From NCBI GenBank assembly GCA_030704615.1, contig CM060731.1, positions 24,244,001-24,304,000 on the forward strand: DNA of 60,000 bases. The letters run 5' to 3'. Shown here piece after piece: positions 42,936 through 54,702 of the stretch. The DNA is from Takakia lepidozioides. Taxonomy: Eukaryota; Streptophyta; Takakiopsida; Takakiales; Takakiaceae. The notes below the pieces were generated by a model. That model saw nothing but the letters and a program-made list of their open reading frames with translations, did no database searches and was not told the origin of the DNA. How positions within the stretch are numbered: the stretch's first letter is position 1; the number at the start of each line of letters is the position of its first letter. The translations under genes were made by a program, and so were the position numbers.

Positions 42936-44280
42936 AGTGCTATCTGTTGATGCTGTCAAATGGACGGTGTCAAGATTGCTTGGCTCACATGATTAGTAGA
43001 TTGAGGTTGCCCAGATTAAATTTTGAACAGAAGCATTTGAAATCGTGGGTCGTTCTCTTGGTGTCATTGAAGGTCAGCCTGCCCATAAAGTGCGAGGATT
43101 GCTGTAGTCTTGATCCGAAAACTGATGTACATATGTCATGATGTCAATCATGTCTGCAATTCAATATGCAAATGGGATAATTTCAATATTTTAGTCTAGT
43201 ACCTTAGATCACTTTTGAAGAAATTCTTTGTATTTATGGACAAGTGTTTTGGCGCCAGAGTGGGCTTTCTGTGTTAATCACATTGCCATTATGTTTTGGT
43301 CTGGTCAGAAACATGAATGATTTGACTTAAGTTGTGATTCCTTATTACTCATTGAAGTTTCAAAAGACCAAATCACAATCAAGTCTCTTATGCATGAACA
43401 TGTGTTTTAGATTTAGGAAATGATTGGAAATCAGCTTCCTGTGTCAGTTGGCGAGAAACTCTGCAATAGGGCCAGTCTCACTGAACCACTTTTCTTGATG
43501 CTAGAAAAGAGATGGTTTAATGTGTGTCTGTGTTTTGGATTTTGCGCAGAGCGCGTTGACAGCATATGGATGTAGTGAATGTGTGTGGCTAATCTTTCCA
43601 GAGTATATGTACCTCCACAATTCAGTAAGCAGCTAATGGCAATCTTGCATCCATTTCTCTACACTCCTGTGCTCGGACGAGGAAAAAGAGGGTCAAAAGT
43701 GTCTTGACAGAGTACAGATATGGTGAATGTGTGGGGGTAATCCTTTCCAGCTCCACTCTTCAAACATGCATTGAAAAAGAGTCTGAGAGAAATCAACACC
43801 TTAGTATAGCAAACCTTTGCTTCGTTTGGACGATTTGACCGTCCAAAGAGAGTGGAGGGAAGCCGTTGTCTGTCAGCCAAAGCCATATCCGCTCTCTCTC
43901 GGCCAGAATTCCTCTTCTCTCTCGTGAGACGTCGGTTGGAAGGAGTGGAACGGTTATCAACTTGCAACGAATGAAGCTGAATGTGGACTTCAATCCACAC
44001 AGGATCAACATCCATGCTGCCTTCTTGTGTCGAGAGGGTCGGGCGCCTGGCGAAATCCTGGTGCTCGCAAGAGCTTGACTTCACTGCAGGACCCGCTCCC
44101 ACCTCCCCTGTGTCTACCAAAAGAAATTCCGACAATCTCTGTGATATATCTTCTGGGTCTCAGAAAATTTAAGATTTGGGTTTCTGCAGTTGGTGCGGAG
44201 GGAGGGAGAGAGAGAGAGAGAGAGAGACTGTACCAATCCATGCACAGACCGCACGCATGTGAACATGCACTATCTTGCTC
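42936..44280. other. Intergenic region between the HVA22-like and membrane-protein genes
   Basis: It holds the 3' UTR of the HVA22-like gene and the promoter and leader of the next gene. The minus-strand frames at 43659-44135 show no domain and overlap frames on the other strand. The leader contains a (GA)n tract at 44205-44228. Confidence 0.4.
44205..44228. repeat. (GA)n microsatellite in a likely 5' leader
   Basis: ggagggagagag... then gagactg, about 52 bases before the ATG at 44281. GA/CT repeats are common in plant 5' UTRs. Confidence 0.9.
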
Positions 44281-46210
44281 ATGGATAGAGTCACTGCGAG
44301 GCGGATACTGAGGTGGCAGGAGAAAACATCAGAGATTCAGACATGCCAGTTGGTATTTGACACCCTGACATATAAGCACCGGAAAGGAGATTTGAGAAGA
44401 TGGGTGTATATCTGTCTCGTACTGCTCCTTTCAACTCCAGGTGTTTTGATCTCCCCTTTTTCTTTTCTCCTTGTTCCCTCCTTTGTGGCTTGGTTAGTTG
44501 TTTTGTTACAGAGCACGGAAGGAATACGAAGATATGGTAAGTTGTTATACTGCTTGATGTATACAGCGGGAGATCAGCTGAAGGATGTTGAACGTGACTT
44601 CAGACTCCTGGAATTTTCAAGTCTGGATCCTTCCTTTTCTCTTCCTTTCCTATGAGAAAAAAACCGCCAAGAATCCGCTCCCGTCCTCCCCCCTGCTTTG
44701 TCATGATCAACAACGCCTTGGAAGTGCCGGACCACCCAAGCGCGCGCGCAAACTCTTTCCTAGCCATTCTGTCAAGCAAGGGTTGGAGAAGTAAAGCTCA
44801 CATAGAGTGGCATAGCCGAAATTTATGACATAACTTAAGTGGGCTCGGACAAAGTTCAAAAGATCATTGGTTGCTCACAGGTGTTGCGGCTGATGGGAAC
44901 GTGACACTGGAGTCAATTACTATCTATAGTACGCATGAGTGGTTCAGGAACAAGCCAGAGGTGTATTTTCGATGTGAGGGTGAAGAGAAAGTGTACCTGC
45001 CAGATGTGGCTGAGAAGGATCAATTGTATGGGTTCATTGGCCTGGAGTCTTGGCAGGTATTCTAGTTCACCTGGAACCTTATCGGTGAGAGCATCTATTC
45101 ACAAGATGGAGGGTAGAAGTGCGCTGTGTTGCACAATGCCAGTGGGTTATAGAACTCCCAATTGGCGTTTCAATGTGCGGAGTGCCTTGACACAGAAGCA
45201 AATTCATAGATGGATTAATTGTAGCTTTGTACCTTTCTCAATGCAGAAAACACACCTGTTAACACCTATGCAGAGAAGATTCAAATTGAACTGAAAGCTG
45301 AAATTGGTTGATTGTCTGTTTGTCAGCCGCTGACAACCTTAATAGGCACAAAGTGCAAGCGATGTGGACTTTACGAAGAAGATAGAATGAAGCATGATGA
45401 CAAGTTTGATCAGTGGGAGCTTTGCCCTGCCGATTTTAGCCTGGAGCCTGAAGGCCGCAGCACACGCTTCAAAGAAAATGAGTTCAATGTCACGTTGTTG
45501 TGCCCACACTGCAATTCTCACGGTGAGCCACCCTTGACCAACCTGTTAATATCACCAGCATCTTTGCGCTTGTGTCTTTCTGAAGGTTCACCTCCCACCC
45601 TTTCAAATGAGACGAGATTTGGCATATAGAGCTCCACATGAAAGGGGATGACAATGCACAAAGAGTCTCCATTCAGTAGAGGCCATGAAAGAATTAGGCA
45701 CTGAAAGTAGACTCCAGGCACTGATCCAAGGTGTATGAGGCGGCCACATGGCATGAAGAACAAGACAGGTTGAAGATACTCACATCAATACTAGTGGAGT
45801 CAACTGGTGTGAAACTACCTTGAATTTATCTTGTATACGTCAGCTGCTTTGTTGGGCCTGAAATTTGGCTAATCTCCTAGAGGACTGGTGAGGATAACAA
45901 GAGCGTCTGGCATTCTACATGGGTCCTTACTAGTTGTATATGTACCGCAGAAGCGGAGTATGTAGCAAGAGTGCAAGACAGTCTGGACGGCCAAGATCTT
46001 GCTGACCCACCAAGTTCAGAAGAGGAGACTCACCAAGGGGTGACTGTAGTGGCATTTGTGTTTCTGCTCTTGTGTGTAGCTGGTCTTGCATTTATGGCCT
46101 ACAGTACATGGCGTCGGAAACAACAGGAGGCTCAACGAGCACGCTTTGTGAAGTTATTTGAAGATGATGATGATCTGGATTCCGAGTTGGGCCTAAAAGA
46201 TTCTCTTTAG
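44281..46210 (+). CDS. Plant single-pass membrane protein with CKRCG...LCPHC ectodomain, four exons, 263 aa
   Basis: Exons: 44281-44440, 44881-45056, 45327-45522 and 45951-46210. All GT-AG, phases 1, 0 and 1 agree, 792 nt with the stop at 46208-46210. The N terminus has a hydrophobic segment (WVYICLVLLLST) that looks like a signal sequence or anchor, though it is preceded by about 36 residues, longer than usual. The ectodomain reads GNVTLESITIYSTHEW, PEVYFRCEGEEKVYLPD, KCKRCGLYEEDRM and LCPADF...FNVTLLCPHC. A transmembrane helix follows (VVAFVFLLLCVAGLAFMAY, ~residues 210-228), then a cytoplasmic tail RARFVKLFEDDDDLDSELGL. This matches a conserved but functionally uncharacterised plant protein family I know from Arabidopsis-type sequences. 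The paired cysteines suggest disulfides or a metal site. Confidence 0.87.
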
Positions 46211-46832
46211 TGCCTGTCTTCACACTCTCAACCAATTGCACCACAAGTCCAATAAGCAAACAGGCATGCATTTGCAATTTGAATATGAAGTTCATTGTGA
46301 ACTTTCTCACATTGAACCCTTTGTTGTTTGGTAGCTGATCTGTTGGGATGAGCACAACATTGCCCTGAAGTTGGTGTACACGTGAACAAGGTTATCAATG
46401 TGAGTGTAACTCCCCTGATCAACCAACCATTTGAAGGCAATGACATGCAGTCCAAACATTGTAGAAACTCAACCATACTTATCATCCAACATAAGCCCTC
46501 ATGTGGAGAATTCTTGCCTACTCCTGAATTCAACTTTTATTTAGGCCCAATGAACTTGACAACCCCTATCGAATTTCCTAATTGGAATCCAAATCATATG
46601 AATATCATATACGATCCGTCCGCACTACTGGATTTCTTGGAAGCCTAGCATACAACTTAGTTAACTATCCATGTAGGAGAAGAGATCCATGACCAAGCTC
46701 ATTTTGAAAGGTTGCCAATGAGTTGTGCCATTCTGTACAGTGTCCACAAACCCAGCTGCTAAAAGAGTAGAGCATCAACCCAACCAACAAAGGAAAAAAT
46801 CCTTGCAATGTAACTGGGGTCCGGATAAGAAG
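46211..46832. other. Convergent intergenic region
   Basis: 622 bp between the stop codons of the membrane-protein gene (+) and the histidine-phosphatase gene (-). It contains their 3' UTRs; the + frame at 46382-46648 has no recognised domain. Confidence 0.45.
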
Positions 46833-49800
46833 CTAGTACATCCATGGGAGACCTGACTCAACAAGTTCCCAGTCTCCTGCAATAAAATCACCCTCTGGTG
46901 GGGAACTATAGATGGGACGCTGTGCATGTGAGTGTGCACAGTAGTTCACACCCAACACCATTGCCCGAGGCACCACATGGGATACAGATTGAGCCACTGC
47001 TCCACCTGAGGCCACAACACAGAAGCACTAAAAATTAGAGGGGTTATATGTGGAAATGTCATATTTGCTTGATGTCAGAATATCAGTGAGAGTTGTCTAA
47101 TGCAAAACCATCATGTGCAGTTCTATGACAGTGCAACTATGCCTGTGAAGGCAGAGGCGATAACCACTACTTTTTTGGCATCCCACTCTCTATGTAATTG
47201 GATTCCTCATGAAACTGATTATGAGGGCACGGAGTGGTACAAAGGCCTCTAGAAGCAAACAAATGGTTAACAAATATTGAAAGATAAGGAAAAAGCAAAA
47301 TGAGCTTTATCCAATCATTTCCTAAATATAATTCTAGTTTGAATCCATTATGCGGAAGCGCTATACGATGATCAATGAAAAAATTACAACAAGACATGGT
47401 ACTGGTGGATATGGGACCGAAGATACTAATTTTCAACATGAACTGAAGAGAGTGTCAAATCCCCAAGCAAGCAAGGTTTGTTTTGGGAATTGAAGATGTA
47501 GAAGTGTTTGGTGAACCAAAGATGCTTTTGCCAGAACTCTTGGAGAAGAAATGTAAACACAAACAGTTTAGATTGAACTAATCAAAAATTGGCAAAGTGA
47601 CCACCATAATTTGGTCAAAGGGTTTATTTTGAATTCAGTCAAAGGATGTTGTGCCTTAGCAATTGGAGGTCATATAGCTTCTCCTCCAAAGAGTCCTCGC
47701 AAAAGTAGCAAAGTCTTTCATAGTCAATGGAGCATCTTCCCCATTTTCATCACATGTATGTAAGCGTCAGCAAAATCATTTGCAAACTTCATATATCGTT
47801 AGAAAGAAAAAGATTGTTTTTAATTTACACAAGTACAAAAAAAACACCCCTGCTCCCAAATGAAACCTTGAGATCTCTTGGAGGACAAAATTACATTGGT
47901 TTCAACATTGGGCAAAGACATACCATGAGTGATGCATAGTACATTTTCTCCACAGAACTTGTCAGCAACCGCTTGAATTACAGTGCAATACCTTCTGAGG
48001 CCATCGTCGAAACTCTCCCCCCATGCAGGTAACTGCATAACAAAAACATCATGTTCATCCTAACAGTTCTTGCCCTCATGTCACCCTGCCTTATCCGTCT
48101 CTCCCCTTATCTACTTGCAGAAGAGAGAAGAGAACTAGCACACCATAAATTATCAATCTAAGAATGGCAATTTCACCATTTCAAACATAAGTAAAAAATA
48201 GGAATATTCTATGGATGTATCAAACATGCGTAAGCAACAAACATACACATAATATACATGGGAATTCAGAATGGCCATGATAAGACACTGGCATTGCACC
48301 CATCCAATGAAGGAATAGGACTAGCAACACCCACTAGTGCCTATCATAGCATTATCTCCAACATGAAAAGAATTGGCTCATATGACATTGGTGATCAAGG
48401 TGTTCTACCTACAAAATAGGAGGCCATAGTCCTATAGAGTGAGGAGGAGACACTATAAATCACGCAAGTGAATTACCTTTCATATGCAAAGATTCAAGGC
48501 AAGGACCCCCACAGTCCATGCCATTTAATCTCCAGTGCAAATGTTGGAATGTTAAAAAATGCTTGTTTTCCTACATTTAAATTTATTTCAAGATAGAGTG
48601 AACCCTCTGACTTATCAAATACCCATTGAAATAGAATCCGCACAAGGAAAAGCATTTGCTATTTGCCGATTATTGGGAGCATCTAGGAAATGCCCGGATC
48701 CAAATATGGCTTTAAACCGAGTTACGAATCAATGGATGCTACGAGAGATAATGAAAACGCTATACAAAAGAAGGAAGAGACTCATCAAATGGCAGCAGCC
48801 AATGGAGCTTTCGCACATTTTTCCGTTAATCAAAGTAAAAGAAATGGAGAATATTTTTTCTTCTTTTGTCATTAATCTGAGAACCAAATGAGGGCAAAAA
48901 AAAATTCATGGAGGCCCAAATGATCAATTGGAAACTGGCGAGAGAGCAATGAATTATGATTTGTCTAAACCTTCAACCTCATTCAACCACCATCAATTTT
49001 CCCATAATTTGATAGCTCACAAAGACCTTTCTAGATTCGCACACCAAGGTGCTCCAGTAAAGTGGAGGAGCCCCTTTACATTATGTAGGCATGGTTTTTT
49101 ATTAATACTTTATTTTCTTTTTTCACTCCACCAACAATTGATTATGAGCCTTAATTTCTTTCGTTTTTCCAAGTGGGCATATCATGATCATTTATCACCA
49201 CCATTTCACCACCCTTTCAGGCTAGAGTAACAATAGTTACATCGAACCCTCGAATATGCTCAATAATCTCAAAATGATTTTGTGTTTCCAAAAATGATTG
49301 TAACATCGACAAAGTGAAGCTTTTCTTTCCAAGTTCTAATGGTTGATGAGTTCTTAAGTCAATCCGTTGTCTGAGTTAAAGAAATAAAATGAATCGGTCT
49401 GCATTGAAATACACAAATGGTCAGAGAATCTTGTATGAATGATATGGTTACTCATTGTGCACCTTAAGTGAAAAGAGAGAGCAAGTTGTGTTATCCCAAC
49501 AAATAGAGCAAAAGTTAAAAACTGTGATTAGCTATTCAAGAGAATTCTCTCAGTTCACAATGGAAGATGGTAACTTGTTTTCGCAAAACAGTTTGTGACC
49601 AATTTGGCTATTGCAAAAACATCATCCAAACTTTGTAAGCCAATAAGGCATTCCAGATCATGCTCGCCATAGAAAGGTGGTAAGATGATTCAAAGCAGTT
49701 TTTTAAGTTCCTCCTTGTTTTGGTGTGGTAAGATGATTCAAAGCAATTTTTCAAGTTCCTCCTTGTTTTGCATTTGTAAGGTATGGTAAGAATTAAAAGC

Positions 49801-51680
49801 AGTTTCTTAAATTCCTCCTTGTTTTACATTCGTAAGGTGTGATAAGATGATTCAAAGCAGTTTCTTAAATTCCTCCTTGTTTTACATTTGTAAGGTGTGG
49901 TAAGATGATTCAAAGCAGTTTCTTAAATTCCTCCTTGTTTTACATTTGTAAGGTGTGGTAAGATGATTCAAAGCAGTTTTTTTGAAGTTCTTCCTTGTTT
50001 TACATTCGTAAGGTGTGGTAAGATAATTCAAAGCAGTTTCTTAAGTTCATCCTGGTTTTACATTCGTAAGGTGTGGTAAGATGATTCAAAGCAGTTTCCT
50101 AAGTTCCTCCTTGTTTTACATGTGTAAAGTGTGGTAAGATAATTCAAAGCAGTTTCTTAGGCTCTTCCTTGTTTAACATTTGTAAGGTGTGGTAAGATGA
50201 TTCAAAGCAGTTTCTTAAGTTCCTCCTTGTTTTACATTCGTAAGGTGTGGTAAGATGATTCAATGCAGTTTCCTAAGTTCCTCCTTGTTTTACATTCGTA
50301 AGGTGTGGTAAGATGATTCAAAGCAGTTTCCTAAGTTCCTCCTTGTTTTACATTCGTAAGGTGTGGTAAGATGATTCAAAGCAGTTTCCTAAGTTCCTCC
50401 TTGTTTTACATTCGTAAGGTGTGGTAAGATGATTCAAAGCCGTTTCCCAAGTTCCTCCTTGTTTTACATTTGTGATTGACCCCCCTCCCAAGAAAAGACA
50501 ATTCCTATTCGGAACTCTTAAGCACCCTCATAATCATGCCCACATGGATTGACTGACAAACATGCATTTGACAGCAAAGAGAGAATTCACACCAGCAAAG
50601 ACACCATTTGCTACACACTTTGTTTGAACCAAGAGAATTCAAAAGCACGTAAAGAAAGAACGGACCTTGGGCCATGTTAACGCCACTGAGTTGTCAAGAG
50701 TTCCACTTGGAAGCAAAGCATGCAGCTCTGACAGTTGCAAGGTCCAGGGAGTTGAATCCACCACCGCAGCTGGTGGATGGTTGCAAATAATTGCTCCATT
50801 CATCAGCTCCCCCAACCCATATTCTATAGATACCTGTCCTTCCAAACTCCATCGAACCACACCACACCAAAGTCATCAGCAAGACAACAAAGCATAAGTA
50901 ATTCTTTTCTCAGATGGGTGACACACCCTTTCACATAACTGTACATTCTTTCACAATAAGGGGTTGTCAACTTATTGTGAACCTCTGGACCCCTGTGGGT
51001 CTCTAAGACTGTGTACATGCCTCATCCTTACCAGGCATCTATGCATCATTTACAAATCAGAATAAGTGCTTTGACACTGACTTGAGTTTTGAAACCCCCT
51101 TGGCCTTTAAATCCCCATGGCTATCCAAGTTCAATGTCACCCACTTTCTTTCCCTCTTCCAAAACTGATACTGGGTGCGCTTTCAATTCACATGTGGCTT
51201 CTGAACCCTTTCGTCATGAGAGAGAGGTCTCACCTCTAATGCCACTTACACAGACAGGATAAGGTGCCCAGATTGGCCGAAACTAGAGGTTAAAAGCAGA
51301 GAGATTACCTTGACCTTGGACGGGTCGATGACGGCGTCACGACTACTGTTGGCATCACTGCTGGACTCCACCATACAAAGAGCTGCAATAACTTCCGCAG
51401 CTGTTTGAATACATCTTAAAAAGGGGGAGACCACGACTCGAGTTATGTCCCAACCGTCAGTTCGCAGGTTTTTTCCCACCTCCCAAGCCTGAAGCTTTCC
51501 TCTCTCTGTAATCGGGGGATCCCAAGGACGGGCAGCTGTGGAAACCCAATCAGGTTCATCGTCCGATCTCTCTCCGTGTCGCATAACGAACAAATTCTGA
51601 ATAAATGGATCTGGCATATCGTCAGCTGCATCATGGCTCTCTGACCGGAGGGGATCCGTATTCGGAATTTCACTTGCCAT
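46833..51680 (-). CDS. Histidine phosphatase (phosphoglycerate mutase-like) family protein, four exons, 273 aa
   Basis: Exons on the minus strand: 51309-51680, 50666-50833, 47924-48032 and 46833-47005. All GT-AG with consistent phases, 822 nt with a TAG stop. The start [10 protein letters not shown] leads into [11 protein letters not shown], the RHG motif whose His35 would be phosphorylated. Other active-site residues: [14 protein letters not shown], with an Arg in the phosphate pocket; an acidic YGLGELMN; and LCITHGGAV, with the second catalytic His216. The plant relatives are annotated as phosphoglycerate mutase family proteins but are probably small-molecule or protein phosphatases; the substrate is unknown. 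The [18 protein letters not shown] segment is typical of this plant subgroup. Intron 2 (2,633 bp) contains a minisatellite and a plastid-derived fragment. Confidence 0.9.
48598..48845 (+). pseudogene. rps7: Plastid rps7 fragment (nuclear plastid DNA) in a histidine-phosphatase intron
   Basis: Reads [20 protein letters not shown] and LLGASRK, then after a frameshift near 48713 [32 protein letters not shown] and AHF. This follows chloroplast ribosomal protein S7 (VPIEI..QG.A.AIRWLL.AS.KRP.RNMAFKLS.EL.DA.......IRKKEE.H.MA.ANRAFAHFR) from mid-protein to the C terminus. A small insertion at the end disrupts HFR-stop. The mitochondrial S7 sequence is different, so a plastid source is favoured. It is antisense to the host gene. 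Confidence 0.8.
48846..49676. other. Rest of histidine-phosphatase intron 2, left of the minisatellite
   Basis: AT-rich, with no gene recognised. The + frame at 48928-49230 has no domain. Confidence 0.4.
49677..50474. repeat. 58-bp minisatellite, about 14 units
   Basis: The unit is gtgtggtaagatgattcaaa, then gcagtttcctaagttcctcc, then ttgttttacattcgtaag. Starts at 50303, 50361 and 50419 show an exact 58-bp step. The units at the right end are nearly identical, while those at the left (49677-49850) are shorter or mutated. It lies in intron 2 of the histidine-phosphatase gene. Confidence 0.95.
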
Positions 51681-52890
51681 GAGGAGTTTCTGAGCTGGAC
51701 TGCTCTATCTCTTGTGGTAGTGTTCAGTCGCAGAAGCGCTTATGAGGTCAGAAGTGACTGTTCATCATAACTGCTATGGAACCAAAAAAGAAAAGAAAAA
51801 TGGAATAATGACCGGCCTCCAAGCTCAACACAGGCTCAACACCTGCTTTCCCATGTCTCCACTTCAGTGTGAAAAGAGAACTAGGACCCGATATTAGGAA
51901 TAAGACAAAACTGACTTCACAAAATCTCTCCTCCGATTCTACGAGTGCTTCACCCCGAGCTTCTCCTCTACGTGATAAAACACAGCTCTTCCAACATTAC
52001 TTGTATCGCTTCCAAGGAGCATCGGTATCCTCCCTAAACTCCCTCGACATTCACTAGTCTAGTCCCAGCTTTTGGGCATGTCTGGATTGCCTCGCAATCA
52101 AGCAACAGTAGCAGTTTGTAAGCCGGGCGAAAGCGAAAAAGCAAAAGCAAATAATCTATTGGACCTTTGGGAGATTCCAACTTGAACTCAAGAAACAGCA
52201 AGGTGGTCTCAGCAGCTCCTGCAGAGGAGACAGACTCAGCTGGCAAGTTGGACAACGAAAGACACCCAACAGCCAAACGAAGACGACGAAGACGACAGTG
52301 TGTATGCTAGGAAAACAACACTAATCCTGTGCCGTGGAAACACTGGCACTAGCAGTCGCAAGCAATACAATACCCACCATGACCACTAGAGAAGCTGAGA
52401 AACCAACAGATGGGTGGCAAAGGACAGGGAGAGAAGAAACTCATTACCCTGAGACGGTGCGCTATGGAATCTGACCAACGCCAGACTACAGAACTAGACA
52501 ACAAACGCCGAGCCTTAAGTGATGCCGCTTGCCTCCAGCAACTAACCAGCCCGCTCTAAATTACTACTAAGATTCACGTTGGCTTTGCTGGCTGCCATGT
52601 ATGGCACAAACAACCGGCCATGCTCTCCATCCTCCTTCCTCAACAGAAAGTCTTCACTGTTTCCCTTTACATAGCAATGGGAATATTTGTACCCTGCAAT
52701 ATTGTACCCACAGTCCTTTCTCTTAAAGAGGGGCATCAGAGCCTTTAAAATTTTACCATATACTAAAAGAGGTAGCCCTGGAAATCCATGAGGGAATCAC
52801 CCATACCAACTGGAATGCTCCAGCTAGCTATTGCTTAGGCCTAAGAGAGAGAAGCAATGAGAAGCATATATATTTAGGCCTCAGAGAGAG
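51681..52890. other. Upstream region of the histidine-phosphatase gene
   Basis: It should include that gene's promoter. The minus frame at 52542-52736 (64 codons) has no recognised domain. Otherwise nothing is seen. Confidence 0.35.
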
Positions 52891-52894
52891 AAGC

Positions 52895-52914
52895 CATATA
52901 TATATATATATAAC
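52895..52914. repeat. (TA)n microsatellite
   Basis: About ten TA units. The flanking phrase taggcctaagagagagaag / taggcctcagagagagaag is duplicated directly at about 52837 and 52876. Confidence 0.9.
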
Positions 52915-54185
52915 TTATTTATTTACTTATATTTGAAAGGAAATTGACAGCTGGAGCGACCACCCACAAAATCAGCCACTTAATTACATTCCAAAGAATG
53001 ATAGTATGACCATATGAATCTTATAAGTGTGGCTCAATCAACATAACTGAGTACATCTATCCATAAGTATATCATAATCATCACACGATTAGTGTCCATC
53101 ACTAACTTACCGGTTACAATTTATTTTACTTTATTTTATTTACAATTAACACTGCCAAGTTAGAAATAGTTATCTTTATAGGCTCTCGTCCCCTTTCTTT
53201 AAATAAAAATAAGTAAGTCCAACATGTAAAGATAGGGGTACATGATCAACTTCCCCACTAAATATCAATCATAGTGCGCCTCTTTACCCAAAGCTTCTGT
53301 CCTCATACTTACTCCTCCTCATTTCTTGCTTCCGACCCCATCCGTGACCTTGTGTTCAAAATTTGACTGTGTCGATATCCTTGTCTGCATTCCTTTGGAG
53401 TTTCCCGTGCAACGTGGATCCTAAGGGTTGGGGCCATCATTTCCATTGATGTGCACATCACCATGCAGGCAGCACAAATGGCATGCTTGCAAAATGCCAC
53501 ACAATTGTATGAGGCCCCACCACAGCTTGCCAGTGTGCCGGATCTTTCACGTAAACCATTGGATCATTTGTCTGGGTTCGTAAAACCAATCTATTCTCTT
53601 TTTCTTTGGGTCCTGATACTAGCGGATTTGATAAATGATCATTCAATTCTGTGCATAGAATGTCATTTTTGCCCAGCTAACAAGTATGAAATCAGCAAGT
53701 ATGCTCTTGCAGAGGGTGCTAAATCCACCTCACATGAGTCAGATTCTGTATGGCAATGATCCTCTTCATGGACACGTATTGGCAGCGCGTAGAATTCTTC
53801 ATAAAAACAACTACCAAATATGTAGCTGAGGTTTTGGACTCACATCCCTAAGAATCTGGCCGGCTGTATTTGGCGATGTCAAAATAGTCTACTATTGTCT
53901 TGACACAGTGTGCGTAAAATGTGAAGGAGTAAGATGATGGGCAATCTACTACTAATAAAAATGTTTGAGTTCATTTCAATAAAACAACCCCAAATGGCAA
54001 CACCTGGCTAGGATTCCATGCACGGCTGTGTATTTATGTGTATAATAATATGTACGACGTGGGAAGGCAGGATAGATTATGGTGTCTCTTGATCCCGATC
54101 CCCAAGGACTACTTCCTTCCGGCAAGAAGGTGGACACTGGACACCACCTTTGTGACACCAACCGGTGGACTGACCACACAACCAC
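52915..54185. other. AT-rich non-coding DNA
   Basis: Rich in short AT tracts (ttattttactttattttattt near 53120). No gene is seen. Confidence 0.4.
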
Positions 54186-54245
54186 TCGAGAGGTGGTATG
54201 TGCCCATTACCACTGGGCTACTGTCACAAATGGCCAGTGGTTACT
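54186..54245 (-). repeat. tRNA-like box A, possible SINE
   Basis: The minus strand reads TAGCCCAGTGGTAATGGGCAC, a strong box-A match. No convincing box B follows at tRNA spacing, so this is weaker than the other cases. Confidence 0.28.
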
Positions 54246-54678
54246 AGGGCACAATGCCCTTCTTCGTTTCGAAGTCACAATAGGTGTAAATAATGATGAA
54301 ACCCTGCAAAGCTTTTATTTACAAACTAACATGAGGTAACTGTACAAAGTATGGAAAGTTCCCATAGCAAGGGAAGAGTTAACATAACTTAAAGAAATGA
54401 AAAAGAAAGCATATCAAGCTAATCAAACCGACTGATCATCGCATCCAACTGCCTCAATGACATCAGACAAAGAAATGGGTGTGACATCGGGAAGAGCAGA
54501 TAGATGAGACGAAGCCATGCCAGCTACAGTAGCCCGATGCAAGTTGGACCTAGCCTGTGAAGTAAGGGCCCAGGTTTGAAGTTGGTGTGAAGATTAGAGG
54601 GTGGTCCATGAATTAGAAAGCGGGGGTTATGGTATGATATACACCAGGAGTTGAATTGATAACTGCCATGTAAGGGCC

Positions 54679-54702
54679 AAAAAAAAAAAAAAAAAAAAAA
54701 AA
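54679..54702. repeat. (A)24 tract
   Basis: Runs from gggcc to ggtggg. It may be the tail of a retroposed sequence lying to its left, but no source gene or duplication is evident. Confidence 0.9.

Noticed and set aside
43659-44135. 158-codon minus ORF before the membrane-protein gene
   Set aside because: No domain, overlaps three other frames, and covers the likely leader of the plus-strand gene.
49677-50474. CRISPR-like array
   Set aside because: The 58-bp units are contiguous without unique spacers; it is a eukaryotic minisatellite.
54679-54702. Poly(A) tail of a processed pseudogene
   Set aside because: No recognisable gene sequence to its left and no flanking duplication found.
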